A stretch of 64,000 nt of DNA from Candidatus Faecousia intestinigallinarum (GCA_018715805.1 DVKX01000018.1:1-64000); one strand, 5' to 3'. Shown: positions 16,396 through 27,648, counted from the stretch's first letter. Translations and numbers: made by a program. The notes: generated from the sequence alone by a model not told the origin.

Positions 16396-17283
16396 TTATT
16401 CGCTGTAGCCGAAGTTGCGCACCAAGAAGTCGCTGTCCCGCCAGTTTTCTTTCACTTTGACCCAAGTGGTGAGGAATACCTTGGTGCCCATGAATTTCTC
16501 GCAGTCTGCCCGCGCCATGGTAGAGATTTTTTTCAGCATATCCCCGTGCTTGCCGATGATGATTCCCTTATGACTGGCTTTTTCACAATAGATGGTGGCA
16601 TCAATGTCGATGATGCCGTTGTCCCGTTCGGAGAATTTTGTGATCTCCACAGCGGTTCCATGGGGGATTTCCCGATCCAAATTCCATAGGATCTTCTCCC
16701 GGATGATCTCCGCCATCACCTGCCGCTCCGGCTGATCGGTAGTGGAATCCTCCGGAAAAAGGAAAGGGCTGTCCACCGCATAGTGCCGGCATTCCGCCAG
16801 CAGTTCCTCCACCCCATCGCCAGTCTTGGCGGAAATGGGGATAATGGCGTCAAATTCCGCTGTCTGAGAATAAAGCGCAATGACTTCCAGCAGCCGATCC
16901 TTTTCCACGGTATCGATCTTATTAATGGCCAGAATGGCCGGGCATTTCCTGCCGGACAGCTGATCGATGAGTCCCTGCTCCTGAGGACCGATGGAAGCGA
17001 TGGGTTCCACTACCAGGATGGTGAGATCCACGTCCGCAATAGAGTCCCGGGTCACGTTCACCATATAATCGCCCAGTTTGGTACGGGGCTTATGGTATCC
17101 TGGAGTATCCACAAAAACGAACTGCGTGTCCCCCCGGGTCAGAATACCGCAGATGCGGTTCCGGGTGGTCTGGGGTTTATTGGACACAATGGCGATCTTC
17201 TCGCACACAAGATAGTTGGTCAAGGTGGACTTACCCACGTTGGGTCGTCCGGCAATGGTAATCATAGCGGTTTTTGTTGCCAT
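16396..17283 (-). CDS. era: GTPase Era
   Basis: Era binds the 3' end of 16S rRNA and assists 30S maturation. The 295-residue product has G1 GRPNVGKST, the switch region with G3 DTPGYHKP, G4 NKID and a C-terminal KH domain (GKHGDMLKKIS). An AGGAG site lies upstream of the ATG. A decayed gene lies between ybeY and era, in the place where cytidine deaminase or diacylglycerol kinase often lies in Bacilli. Confidence 0.98.
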   Translation of the reverse strand: MATKTAMITIAGRPNVGKSTLTNYLVCEKIAIVSNKPQTTRNRICGILTRGDTQFVFVDTPGYHKPRTKLGDYMVNVTRDSIADVDLTILVVEPIASIGPQEQGLIDQLSGRKCPAILAINKIDTVEKDRLLEVIALYSQTAEFDAIIPISAKTGDGVEELLAECRHYAVDSPFLFPEDSTTDQPERQVMAEIIREKILWNLDREIPHGTAVEITKFSERDNGIIDIDATIYCEKASHKGIIIGKHGDMLKKISTMARADCEKFMGTKVFLTTWVKVKENWRDSDFLVRNFGYSE

Positions 17284-17293
17284 GTTCTTCTCC

Positions 17294-17461
17294 TCAGCTG
17301 TGATAATTTATTAGGTCGTACGTAAAAGTAATGCTGTCTTCCCGGCGCCGGGGATTGCCTAGATCCTGACAGGTCACGGTAGGTAGCCGCCCAGCACTGC
17401 TGCCGGGTTTCATAATTTCCACGGCATCTGCCATTCGTGCTCTGCGGAATTCCAGTTCCAT
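17294..17461 (-). pseudogene. Probable remnant of a GNAT acetyltransferase gene
   Basis: Two bases after the ybeY stop, with an AAAGGAA ribosome site, an ATG opens a 55-codon frame. Its first 18 residues, MELEFRRARMADAVEIMK, look like the N-terminal strand and first helix of a GNAT N-acetyltransferase. The remaining 37 residues (GSSAGRLPTVTCQ onward) show no GNAT acetyl-CoA loop and no helix-strand pattern in this or the other two frames. I infer an internal deletion that left the translation start and a scrambled tail. A genuine short protein cannot be ruled out. Confidence 0.4.
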
Positions 17462-17463
17462 AA

Positions 17464-17964
17464 CTATTTCCTTTTCAAACCAGGAATTTTCGCAGCAATG
17501 GCCTCTTCCCTGCCGCGCATCTGCGCCTTCTGCGCTCCTTCGTCCAGGTGGTCGTATCCCAGCAGATGCAGCACAGAGTGGATCGTGAGATACCCCACCT
17601 CCCGCCGGGTGGAATGACCAAACTCTCTGGCCTGACGGACAGCCCGCTCCAGAGAGATACACATATCCCCCAAAGGCACCAGCCCAGTCTCGGGATCTAA
17701 GTATTCCCGCCAATCCTTCGGAGGCGCTCCGGGGACGAGGGAAAACATGGGAAAGCTGAGAACATCCGTAGGCTTGTCCAGATCCCGGGTAGCCTTGTTG
17801 ATGCCCTGAATCCCCTGGTCATTGGTGATGAGCACGTTGATTTCGCAGGGGACATGGATGTTTTCTTCCTCCAGCGCCGTTTGGATACACCGCCGGATAA
17901 TGCGGGCATACCACTCCTGCCCCAGGGAAAAACGGTCAAATGCAATGGTCACTTTATGTTTCAT
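17464..17964 (-). CDS. ybeY: Endoribonuclease YbeY
   Basis: YbeY is a zinc-dependent single-strand endoribonuclease involved in 16S rRNA 3'-end maturation and ribosome quality control. The 166-residue protein carries the zinc motif HSVLHLLGYDH (H-x3-H-x5-H) and the preceding conserved GDMCISLERA segment. It starts one base after the phoH stop, so the two are translationally coupled, the usual phoH-ybeY pairing. Confidence 0.96.
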   Translation of the reverse strand: MKHKVTIAFDRFSLGQEWYARIIRRCIQTALEEENIHVPCEINVLITNDQGIQGINKATRDLDKPTDVLSFPMFSLVPGAPPKDWREYLDPETGLVPLGDMCISLERAVRQAREFGHSTRREVGYLTIHSVLHLLGYDHLDEGAQKAQMRGREEAIAAKIPGLKRK

Positions 17965-17965
17965 G

Positions 17966-18982
17966 TTACTTTTTCCTCTGATATACGCTGCGGACGGGTT
18001 TTTCCGGCTTTTTCACGGTCTGCTTCTTTTCTGCTTTCTCGTAGGCGTTGATGATCTCCTGTACCAGGGAGTGCCGCACCACGTCCAGCGCCGTCAGGCG
18101 GCAGACGGCGATGTCTTTTACACCCTCCAAGACCCGCACAGCGTCCTTTAATCCGGATACCTTGTCCGCAGGCAGATCGATTTGGGTGGTGTCGCCGGTG
18201 ATGACGATTTTGGAGCCGAAGCCCAGCCGGGTAAGGAACATTTTCATCTGCTCCCGGGTGGTATTCTGGGCTTCGTCCAAAATGATAAAGCTGTCGTCCA
18301 GCGTTCGCCCGCGCATATAAGCCAGAGGCGCCACCTCGATGGAACCGCGCTCCTGATATTTTTGGAAAGTTTCCGGCCCAAGCATATCAAAGAGGGCATC
18401 ATAAAGGGGACGGAGATACGGATCTACTTTATTCTGCAAGTCCCCCGGCAGGAAGCCCAGCCGCTCCCCTGCCTCTACTGCGGGTCGAGTGAGAATAATG
18501 CGGTTTACCGTCCGCTCCCGGAAAGCGGCTACCGCAGCAGCCACCGCCAGGTAGGTTTTGCCGGTGCCTGCCGGCCCCACGCCAATGGTAACGGTATTTT
18601 TCTGGATCGCTTCCAAATAGCTTTGCTGCCCCACAGTTTTGGCTTTAATAGGCTTGCCTTTGGCGGTAATGCAGACGACCCCCTTGGTCATGCGAGCCAC
18701 CTGATCGTCGTTGCCTTCCCGCACCAGATTCAGGATATAGCGCACCCGCTGCTCGTCGATCTGCTCTCCTTTGGAAGCCAGGGTCAGCAATCCCTCCAGA
18801 GCACGGACGGCTTTATCCGCCGCTTCCTCGTCCCCATTTACCTTCAGTTCCGTTCCCCGGTTGACAATGCTTACCCGGAGTTCTTCCTCAATGCGCTTGA
18901 TATTCTCGTCGAAAGAGCCGAAAACGGAGATAATATCCTCCATTCTCTGGGCATCCACCGTTCTCTCAATCATTTTCCCCAT
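17966..18982 (-). CDS. PhoH family ATPase
   Basis: PhoH-like proteins are RNA-associated ATPases of the superfamily-1-like fold. The 338-residue product has an N-terminal KH-like segment (about residues 20-100), Walker A GPAGTGKTYLA, the TRPAVEAGERLGFLPGD block, Walker B IILDEAQN and the GDTTQIDLP sensor motif. The C-terminus is strongly basic. Its start overlaps the end of yqfD by 17 bases. The yqfC-yqfD-phoH-ybeY order is conserved widely in Clostridia and Bacilli. Confidence 0.93.
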   Translation of the reverse strand: MGKMIERTVDAQRMEDIISVFGSFDENIKRIEEELRVSIVNRGTELKVNGDEEAADKAVRALEGLLTLASKGEQIDEQRVRYILNLVREGNDDQVARMTKGVVCITAKGKPIKAKTVGQQSYLEAIQKNTVTIGVGPAGTGKTYLAVAAAVAAFRERTVNRIILTRPAVEAGERLGFLPGDLQNKVDPYLRPLYDALFDMLGPETFQKYQERGSIEVAPLAYMRGRTLDDSFIILDEAQNTTREQMKMFLTRLGFGSKIVITGDTTQIDLPADKVSGLKDAVRVLEGVKDIAVCRLTALDVVRHSLVQEIINAYEKAEKKQTVKKPEKPVRSVYQRKK

Positions 18983-20150
18983 TGCTTTGTATAATCTCCT
19001 CGCTCTGCACCCTGCCGATCATCTCCCGGCAGGCATATTCGCCATAGAGCCTTCCACCCTCGACGACTTCCGTCTGCTGTAAAATTTCGCCGGCTACCAT
19101 TTGTTCCGCCAGATATGCTTGTGAAAAGGCCTGCAGCGTCTGCGCCATCTCTGTTTCCTCTGCAGGCGTTTCCAGGACAGCCGCACATTCCCAGCGCTCC
19201 ACGATCAGCGCCAGCGGAAGCTGAAATCCCCCAGGCAGGGTACATATATATTCAGTATACATTTTATCACAACTGCCATCTATAAATCCACTGTTGTTCG
19301 TAAAAAATATTCGTTTTTTTCCGATGCGCAGAGAAATTCTCATGTGCTGGCAGGTACTTTCCTCCCGCAGGGCGTAGGAATCCGGCGTGACGGCCTGCAA
19401 AGTCCGATGGGTTTGGGCGAAAACCTCTCCCTCCGCCCGGGTGGCTTGAATGGAAATGCCGCAGTCGGTATACCCGGAGATCAGCACCTCCCCGGCCTTT
19501 ACAGCCTGACCTACTTTGCACAATCCGTTGCCGCGCAGCACTGTGATTTCCTGGATAATGCCGTCCCTGGAAGCCACCACGCTGCCCACGCCGTTGGGCT
19601 TCTCCGCCTGCTCCGCTGCGGAGCGTTCCCGTACGGAAATGGTCGCTACGCATCCCTGGGTATTTACGCCCGCCCACTGGAGCTGGGGAATCGCTTCCAG
19701 CAAGGCGTTCTTCATTTTTTCGCTGCGTACTTCTCGACGGGAAGCCCAAAATCCAATGCCGCAGCGCTCCGCCTGTTCCAGTATCCATTTCTCTGGAACC
19801 TGGACGTTTCCCTCCACTTTTACAAACAGTACTCTCGTCGGTATGAAACAGGCCAGCGCCAAGAGCAGCGCAAGCCCGCTCAGCAGCACAGGGCGGTGCA
19901 GAAGCGCCTTTCCCTGCCAATAAAGCCCGATTCTCCTTTGAAGCCGCAGTTTTTCGCCCCGCTTGCGGCAGAGCGCCTCCAGTCGCGGATAATCCCGACG
20001 GGAAACCGTCAGTTCCACCGTCAGATCTCCCGTCTGCCGGGTCTTTCCCAGGGGGATTCCCGCATTGTTCAGCACCTGCAAGAGGCGGGGAATATCTGCG
20101 CTGGTGACCTCCGCTACCATGGCTCCGGCGAAAGCATACAGAATATTCAT
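18966..20150 (-). CDS. yqfD: Sporulation protein YqfD
   Basis: YqfD is a mother-cell sporulation membrane protein of unclear biochemical role; in Bacillus the gene is SigE-dependent. The 394-residue product has a cytosolic N-terminal domain of about 95 residues, one membrane segment (VLLSGLALLLALACFIPTRV) and a large extracytoplasmic region with POTRA-like (KVEGNVQVPEKWILEQAER) and barrel-sandwich-like (GQAVKAGEVLISGY) parts. It overlaps yqfC by 4 bases. The conserved neighbourhood supports the call. Confidence 0.9.
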   Translation of the reverse strand: MNILYAFAGAMVAEVTSADIPRLLQVLNNAGIPLGKTRQTGDLTVELTVSRRDYPRLEALCRKRGEKLRLQRRIGLYWQGKALLHRPVLLSGLALLLALACFIPTRVLFVKVEGNVQVPEKWILEQAERCGIGFWASRREVRSEKMKNALLEAIPQLQWAGVNTQGCVATISVRERSAAEQAEKPNGVGSVVASRDGIIQEITVLRGNGLCKVGQAVKAGEVLISGYTDCGISIQATRAEGEVFAQTHRTLQAVTPDSYALREESTCQHMRISLRIGKKRIFFTNNSGFIDGSCDKMYTEYICTLPGGFQLPLALIVERWECAAVLETPAEETEMAQTLQAFSQAYLAEQMVAGEILQQTEVVEGGRLYGEYACREMIGRVQSEEIIQSNGEND

Positions 20151-20434
20151 TGGCCATTCCCCCGTATTAAGTGGACGCTTTCAATACGACCGCAGATTAC
20201 CAGCTGCTCCTTGGTCATCATGACCAGCTCCAACCCGGCGCCGCAGACGCAGACCTGCCCATAGCGCACCTGAATGCGGATTTGCTCCCGCCCGTATTCC
20301 GTCACGCCGCCATGGTTTTCCACCAGTACGCGCCGATCTCCGGCCACTTCCACCAGCGGCAGTCCCGGCAGAGGCTCCCCGGGCAGATCCGCTCCCTCTG
20401 TGATCCGCTGCAGCAGACCCCTTCCCCTCCTCAT
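20147..20434 (-). CDS. yqfC: Sporulation protein YqfC (YabP/YqfC family)
   Basis: The 95-residue product matches the YabP/YqfC family: a short basic N-terminus, then a beta-rich core with PLVEVAGDRRVLVENHGGV, REQIRIQVRYGQVCVCG and LVMMTKEQLVICGRIESV. Family members are mother-cell sporulation proteins. AAGGAGGT lies 7 bases upstream of the ATG. It is the first gene of the minus-strand cluster and faces a ylbJ-type gene across a 78-base divergent promoter region with an inverted repeat. Confidence 0.88.
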   Translation of the reverse strand: MRRGRGLLQRITEGADLPGEPLPGLPLVEVAGDRRVLVENHGGVTEYGREQIRIQVRYGQVCVCGAGLELVMMTKEQLVICGRIESVHLIRGNGQ

Positions 20435-20458
20435 AGCAGCACCTCCTTACGGCAAATC

Positions 20459-20501
20459 CTATGCGCCCGTTGGGATGAATTTGTCCGCAGGCGCATAGAT
20501 T
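20459..20501. promoter_or_regulatory. Symmetric divergent sporulation-type promoter, yqfC / ylbJ-like
   Basis: CTATGCGCC (20459-20467) and GGCGCATAG (20490-20498) form an inverted repeat. On each strand the outward reading is GCGCATAG followed by ATT (plus) or GATT (minus), resembling SigE/SigK -10 elements (CATA core). On the minus strand ACAAATT lies 14 bases before CATAGGAT, the usual SigE spacing; the plus-strand -35 is weaker. All three neighbouring genes belong to SigE-regulon families. Confidence 0.45.
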
Positions 20502-20518
20502 CTCTTGAGGTGATGCAA

Positions 20519-21535
20519 ATGAGCAGGAATCAAAGAACCGCCGTCGCCATTTTGGCGGCACTGGGGATGGGCGTGCTGATTCTGGATGCGCAAAGCGCCC
20601 TTGCGGGAGCCAGGGAGGGGGTGCAGCTATGTATTCAAACCGTGATCCCGGCTCTGTTTCCTTTCTTTGTGGTTTCGATACTGCTGACCGGTGCGCTTGC
20701 TGGACAGCGAATCCCCTTTTTCCGGCCAGTGGGAAAATTCTGTGGTCTGCCCACCGGTGGAGAAGCGCTGCTGCTGGTCGGGCTGCTGGGCGGATACCCA
20801 GTGGGCGCGCAGGTGGTGGCGCAGGCATACCGATCCGGCCGACTCTCACGGACAGATGCCAGGCGAATGCTGGGCTTTTGCAGCAACGCGGGTCCTGCGT
20901 TCCTATTTGGCATGCTTCTGCCCATGTTTGACAATAAAGAGGCCGTATGGGTATTGTGGCTGCTGCACCTTCTTTCCGCGCTGCTGACAGGCGCGCTGCT
21001 GCCGGGAAAAAGTCAGACCTCGGTCATCCTGCACGGCGAGAAGCAAATTTCTCTTCCCCAGGCTTTGGAACGCGCAGTGGGCGTAATGGGGATCGTCAGC
21101 GGATGGGTCGTTTTTTTTCGTATGCTCATTGCGGTTTTTCAACGCTGGTTTCTTTGGCTGCTGCCGGCGGCGGGACAGACGGCGCTGATTGGCCTTCTGG
21201 AGTTATCCAATGGCTGTCTGGAACTGAACGCTCTGCCCAGTCAAGGAATGCGGTTTATCCTATGCAGCGGTTTCTTAAGTATTGGGGGGCTGTGTGTGAC
21301 CATGCAGACGGCCTCCGTTACGCAGGGACTTGGTCTGGGAATGTATCTGCCCGGAAAGGCCATCCAAACGGTATTCAGCCTGCTGCTCAGCTACATCTGC
21401 CAAATGCTTCTATTTCCTGCCGAGCAGCAGCTGTATCTGTCCTGGAGCGCTGTGGTGCTTTTGGCCGTATGTGTGCTGCTGATTCTTGTTGTGTTGAAAA
21501 AAAGCAGTAGAAATTTTTTGAAAGCTGCGGTATAA
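20519..21535 (+). CDS. ylbJ: Sporulation integral membrane protein, YlbJ type
   Basis: The ATG at 20519 is 8 bases after GAGG; an ATG two codons earlier is too close to the ribosome site. The 338-residue product has about eight hydrophobic segments and the nucleoside-recognition (Gate) domain signature, with LGGYPVGAQVVAQAYRSG and FCSNAGPAFLFGM. YlbJ is needed for a fully stable spore cortex in Bacillus, and the related SpoVV transports dipicolinic acid across the outer forespore membrane, so a role in dipicolinate loading is plausible. The divergent partner yqfC is also a sporulation gene. Confidence 0.82.
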   Translation: MSRNQRTAVAILAALGMGVLILDAQSALAGAREGVQLCIQTVIPALFPFFVVSILLTGALAGQRIPFFRPVGKFCGLPTGGEALLLVGLLGGYPVGAQVVAQAYRSGRLSRTDARRMLGFCSNAGPAFLFGMLLPMFDNKEAVWVLWLLHLLSALLTGALLPGKSQTSVILHGEKQISLPQALERAVGVMGIVSGWVVFFRMLIAVFQRWFLWLLPAAGQTALIGLLELSNGCLELNALPSQGMRFILCSGFLSIGGLCVTMQTASVTQGLGLGMYLPGKAIQTVFSLLLSYICQMLLFPAEQQLYLSWSAVVLLAVCVLLILVVLKKSSRNFLKAAV

Positions 21536-21567
21536 TCATTTTATTCTATATAGAGGGAGCCTGTACC

Positions 21568-21777
21568 ATGCTGTTTCGGAAGAAGATAACAAAATCCTGC
21601 CATTATTGCGCCCATGGTACCGTGCTGGAGGGCAACGTAGTGCTGTGCACCAAGCGGGGAGTGGTAGAACGGGAGAATGGCTGCCGAAAATTCACCTATG
21701 ATCCCTGCAAGCGTATCCCTGTAAAACCCAAAGCGCTGGATTTTGAACGGTTTGCCGCGGATGATTTCTCCCTATAA
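21568..21777 (+). CDS. Cysteine-rich 69-residue protein, conserved and uncharacterised
   Basis: The protein begins MLFRKKITKSCHYCAHG and continues with VVLCTKRG, then ENGCRKFTYDPCKRIP, giving five well-spaced cysteines that could form a small zinc ribbon or an iron-sulfur site. The C-terminus is ALDFERFAADDFSL. I recall similar short proteins in other Oscillospirales but no function. GAGGGAG precedes the ATG, a TATAAT (21531-21536) lies upstream without a clear -35, and a strong terminator follows, so it is probably expressed as its own short unit. Confidence 0.8.
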   Translation: MLFRKKITKSCHYCAHGTVLEGNVVLCTKRGVVERENGCRKFTYDPCKRIPVKPKALDFERFAADDFSL

Positions 21778-21783
21778 TGGTTT

Positions 21784-21820
21784 CGCACCCTTTCCAAAAA
21801 CGGAAAGGGTGCGTTTATTT
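21784..21820 (+). terminator. Terminator of the 69-residue protein gene
   Basis: CGCACCCTTTCC (21784-21795) pairs with GGAAAGGGTGCG (21802-21813) over 12 bp and is followed by TTTATTT. Confidence 0.88.
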
Positions 21821-21845
21821 GCGGTCTGTGCTGCCGGATATGCGG

Positions 21846-24447
<2,602 letters not shown>

Positions 24448-24467
24448 GGCGATCCCTCCCTTTTGGA

Positions 24468-24495
24468 AGCATATGCCATGCCGCCCTGATTATGA
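24468..24495 (-). promoter_or_regulatory. SigE-like promoter of yunB
   Basis: On the minus strand TCATAAT (complement of 24489-24495) and CATATGCT (complement of 24468-24475) are separated by 13 bases. This matches 6 of 7 and 6 of 8 positions of the Bacillus SigE consensus as I remember it. It overlaps the pcrA stop codon. Confidence 0.4.
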
Positions 24496-26868
24496 CAGTT
24501 TTTTCATATGCCGGGACGCGGACTTTGCCAGCAATTTTTTCGTGCCGATGCTGTCGAAAGCGATCTCCAGCAAAGCGTCCCCGCCCATTTTCATAACCGA
24601 GAGCACCAAGCCCCGGCCAAAGGCCGTGTGCGTTACCATGTCTCCCTGGTGAAATTCCAAGGTTACGGTGTTCTCCCGGACGGTATAGATGGGAAGCTCC
24701 GCCTTTTTGCGGACATCCCGGGCGGCGCCTTCATACGCGGCGCGGGAAGCAGCTTGTCGATGACCGCCCTTACGCACCACCGCATCCTCCGGCAACTCCT
24801 TCAAAAAACGGGAGGGCAGGCTCACACTGGTACGGCCGTAGAGCATTCGCTGGCGGGCGCAGGAGATGGTCAGGGATTCCTTGGCACGGGTAATGGCCAC
24901 ATAACACAGCCGCCGTTCCTCCTCCATCTCCTCGCTGTCTCCAATAGCCCGCATCCCGGGAAACAGTCCGTCTTCAAACCCCACCAGAAACACATGGGGA
25001 AATTCCAGCCCCTTGGCGGAATGCATGGTCATCATCACCGCTGCATCGTCGCTGTCGTTGTATTGCTCGATGTCCGTATATAAGGCGATCTCCTCCAGGA
25101 AGCCCGCAAGAGTGGGCTGCGGGTCATTGTGCACATAGGTCTGGATGCTGGACTTCAATTCCTGAATGTTTTCCAGCCGGGTCTGGTTCTCCACAGTAGG
25201 TTTGCTTTGCAGCATAGCCGCGTAGCCGGTCTTTTCCATCAGGGTATCGTAAAAGTCCGGCAGACTCATCCCTGTTGCCAGCAGTGCCTTCAGCTCCTCG
25301 ATCATGTGGGTAAAAGCAAGGAATTTCCCGGCAGATTTGGCAATGGGTCCATTGTCCTCCGGGTGGGAGATCACGCTGTACAAGCTAACTTCCTGAGCAA
25401 GCGCCAGCCGCTGCGCCGATTCCAGCGTCTTTGCGCCGATTCCCCGGGGCGGATTATTGATAATACGGTTCAGCCGCAGATCATCGTTGGAATTATTGAT
25501 AACACACAGATAAGAAAGCATATCCTTGATTTCCGCCCGATCAAAAAAGCGGGTTCCGCCGATGACCCGGTAAGGGATTCCATTGCGCTTGAAGGCAAAT
25601 TCCAAAGCGTTGGATTGCGCATTGGTGCGGTAAAGCACTGCAAAATCCTTAAAGTTTTTCCCCTTGGAGCGGCGAATGATCTGCCCGGCCACATAGTTGC
25701 CTTCCTCGCTCTCATCCTGGGCTTCAAAGATAGTGACCGGCTCTCCCTGGCCGTTGGCAGTCCAAAGCCGCTTGCCTTTCCGCCCCAGGTTGTGCGCGAT
25801 CACCGCATTGGCGGCATTCAAAATACACTGGGTGGAGCGGTAATTCTGCTCCAGGCGGATGGTGCGGGCGCTGGGGTACTGGGTTTCAAAGCTCAGAATA
25901 TTTTCAATGCTCGCCCCGCGGAAGCGATAGATGCTCTGGTCATCATCGCCCACCACGCAGATATTTCCATGTCCGCCGGCCAACAGGCTGGTGAGCAGAT
26001 ACTGCATATGGTTGGTGTCCTGATATTCGTCCACCAGTACATACCGAAACTTCCGCTGATAGTATTCCCGCACCTCCGGATATTGCTGCAAAAGCTCCAC
26101 CGTGCGGAAGATAATATCGTCAAAATCCAGCGCGTCGTTTTCCAGCAGCCGGTTCTGGTAAGTATCGTAGGCACGCGCAATGTGCAGCGCTCGCAGATCC
26201 CCGCTTTTTTCCGCGTTCTCCAGCATTTCCGCCGGGGAGATCATACGATCCTTCTCCCGGCTGATGACCGAGAGGACCATCTTGGCGGGGAAAGTCTTTT
26301 CGTCAAGCCCCATATCCTTCAGAATTGCTTTCATCACACGCTCGGAGTCCGCACTGTCATAGATGGTAAAGCGCTTGGAATAACCCAACAGCGCAATATC
26401 CCGGCGCAGAATCCGGCAGCAGGCAGCGTGGAATGTCATTGCCCACACATCCCGGGCATCCTCGTCCAGAATGGCAGAAAGCCGATCTTTCAATTCATTG
26501 GCCGCTTTATTGGTAAACGTGATGGCGATAATATTCCAGGGGAGCACTGGATTTCGTGCGCACAGCCTGTCCGCACGGCGCTTTTCCTCTTCATCCGGCC
26601 ACTGGGAAAGGTTTTCCAAGAACGCCACGTCTTCCGCCTGCACGCCGTCCGGCACCCATTCCGTATCGCTGCCGGAACCAAAGCGGATGAGATTGGCAAT
26701 TCGGTTAATAAGCACTGTGGTTTTTCCGCTCCCCGCCCCGGCCAGCAGCAGCAATGGTCCTTCGGTGGTTATCACCGCCTGCCGCTGCATATCGTTTAGG
26801 TCTGGAAATTGGGAAGCAATATAGGCTCGCCTAGCTGCGAGGAAACGTTTCTGCATTGCATCTAGCAT
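24490..26868 (-). CDS. pcrA: ATP-dependent DNA helicase PcrA/UvrD
   Basis: PcrA is a superfamily-1A 3'-5' helicase acting in nucleotide-excision repair, plasmid rolling-circle replication and removal of RecA filaments. The 792-residue product has the Q-motif region (LNDMQRQAV), Walker A AGAGSGKTTVL, motif II VDEYQDTN, motif III GDDDQSIYRFRGA, motif IV LEQNYRS and motif VI VAITRAKESL. The C-terminal Tudor-like interaction region ends at KKLS. A short insertion of acidic and polar residues after motif Ia (near residues 65-95) is slightly unusual. It has its own promoter downstream of sigF. Confidence 0.96.
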   Translation of the reverse strand: MLDAMQKRFLAARRAYIASQFPDLNDMQRQAVITTEGPLLLLAGAGSGKTTVLINRIANLIRFGSGSDTEWVPDGVQAEDVAFLENLSQWPDEEEKRRADRLCARNPVLPWNIIAITFTNKAANELKDRLSAILDEDARDVWAMTFHAACCRILRRDIALLGYSKRFTIYDSADSERVMKAILKDMGLDEKTFPAKMVLSVISREKDRMISPAEMLENAEKSGDLRALHIARAYDTYQNRLLENDALDFDDIIFRTVELLQQYPEVREYYQRKFRYVLVDEYQDTNHMQYLLTSLLAGGHGNICVVGDDDQSIYRFRGASIENILSFETQYPSARTIRLEQNYRSTQCILNAANAVIAHNLGRKGKRLWTANGQGEPVTIFEAQDESEEGNYVAGQIIRRSKGKNFKDFAVLYRTNAQSNALEFAFKRNGIPYRVIGGTRFFDRAEIKDMLSYLCVINNSNDDLRLNRIINNPPRGIGAKTLESAQRLALAQEVSLYSVISHPEDNGPIAKSAGKFLAFTHMIEELKALLATGMSLPDFYDTLMEKTGYAAMLQSKPTVENQTRLENIQELKSSIQTYVHNDPQPTLAGFLEEIALYTDIEQYNDSDDAAVMMTMHSAKGLEFPHVFLVGFEDGLFPGMRAIGDSEEMEEERRLCYVAITRAKESLTISCARQRMLYGRTSVSLPSRFLKELPEDAVVRKGGHRQAASRAAYEGAARDVRKKAELPIYTVRENTVTLEFHQGDMVTHTAFGRGLVLSVMKMGGDALLEIAFDSIGTKKLLAKSASRHMKKLS

Positions 26869-26904
26869 AATGGCACCTGTCTGTTTCTTTAAGAATGCGC
26901 TATT

Positions 26905-26933
26905 ATTTTACCTTATTTTCCCCGAAAGGTAAA
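26905..26933 (-). promoter_or_regulatory. SigA-type promoter of pcrA
   Basis: On the minus strand TTTACC (complement of 26928-26933) and TAAAAT (complement of 26905-26910) are separated by 17 bases, between the sigF stop and the pcrA start. Confidence 0.65.
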
Positions 26934-26943
26934 GAGGGAAATT

Positions 26944-27648
26944 CTACTCCAGCAATTCCCGCAGATGCCCCAGCGCTCGCTTTTCAATACGGGATACCTG
27001 CACCTGACTGACCTTCAGCACCGCAGCCACCCGGCTTTGGGTAAGCCCATGGAAATACCGCAGCTTTATCACCATCGCCTCCCGCTCCTCCAATTTTTCT
27101 ATGGCCTGGCGCAGAGATATTTTTTCCACCATATCTTGTTCGGACTCCGTATCCGTCAGAACATTTTCCAGGGTAAAGCCGTCCTCCCCCGCTTCCCGCT
27201 GAATGGATTCGGTGGCGGCGGTGGCGGCCTCTGCTATAGCGATCTGCTCAGCGCTCAGCCCTGTTTCCTCGGCCACCTCCGTCAGCGTAGGATCGCGCCC
27301 CAGGGCGGCGGTCAGACTATTTCGGGCAGAGCGGATCAGCGCCGCCTGCTCTTTAATGCCCCGGGATACTTTTACGGCTCCATCGTCTCTGAGAAAGCGG
27401 CGGATTTCCCCGGCGATTTTCGGTACGGCATAAGTGGAAAACTGGGTCCCGAATTCCAGGTCAAAGCCAGCTACCGCTTTGAGAAAACCAAGGCACCCCA
27501 GCTGGTACAGGTCGTCCGCCTCTGTCCCCCGCCCCAAAAAACGCCTTGCCACAGACCATATCAGCCCGGAATTTTCTGTTACCAGATCCTCTCCCGCCGA
27601 TCGATCCCCGGCCTGACTCCGGGCAATGAGCTCCTCCGTCCGGGTCAT
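26944..27648 (-). CDS. sigF: Sporulation sigma factor SigF
   Basis: SigF is the first forespore-specific sigma factor. The 234-residue product has region 2 (ENSGLIWSVARRFLGRG, DDLYQLGCLGFLKAV, FSTYAVPKIAGEIRRFLRDDG), region 3 (SRGIKEQAALIR) and region 4 with a helix-turn-helix (GLTQSRVAAVLKVSQVQVS). It overlaps spoIIAB by 4 bases in the canonical spoIIAA-spoIIAB-sigF operon. SpoIIAB holds it inactive until SpoIIAA releases it after asymmetric division. Confidence 0.97.
   Translation of the reverse strand: MTRTEELIARSQAGDRSAGEDLVTENSGLIWSVARRFLGRGTEADDLYQLGCLGFLKAVAGFDLEFGTQFSTYAVPKIAGEIRRFLRDDGAVKVSRGIKEQAALIRSARNSLTAALGRDPTLTEVAEETGLSAEQIAIAEAATAATESIQREAGEDGFTLENVLTDTESEQDMVEKISLRQAIEKLEEREAMVIKLRYFHGLTQSRVAAVLKVSQVQVSRIEKRALGHLRELLE

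Noticed and set aside
25129-26799. 556-codon plus-strand open frame
   Set aside because: It is a shadow of pcrA. No family motif is visible and there is no initiation signal.
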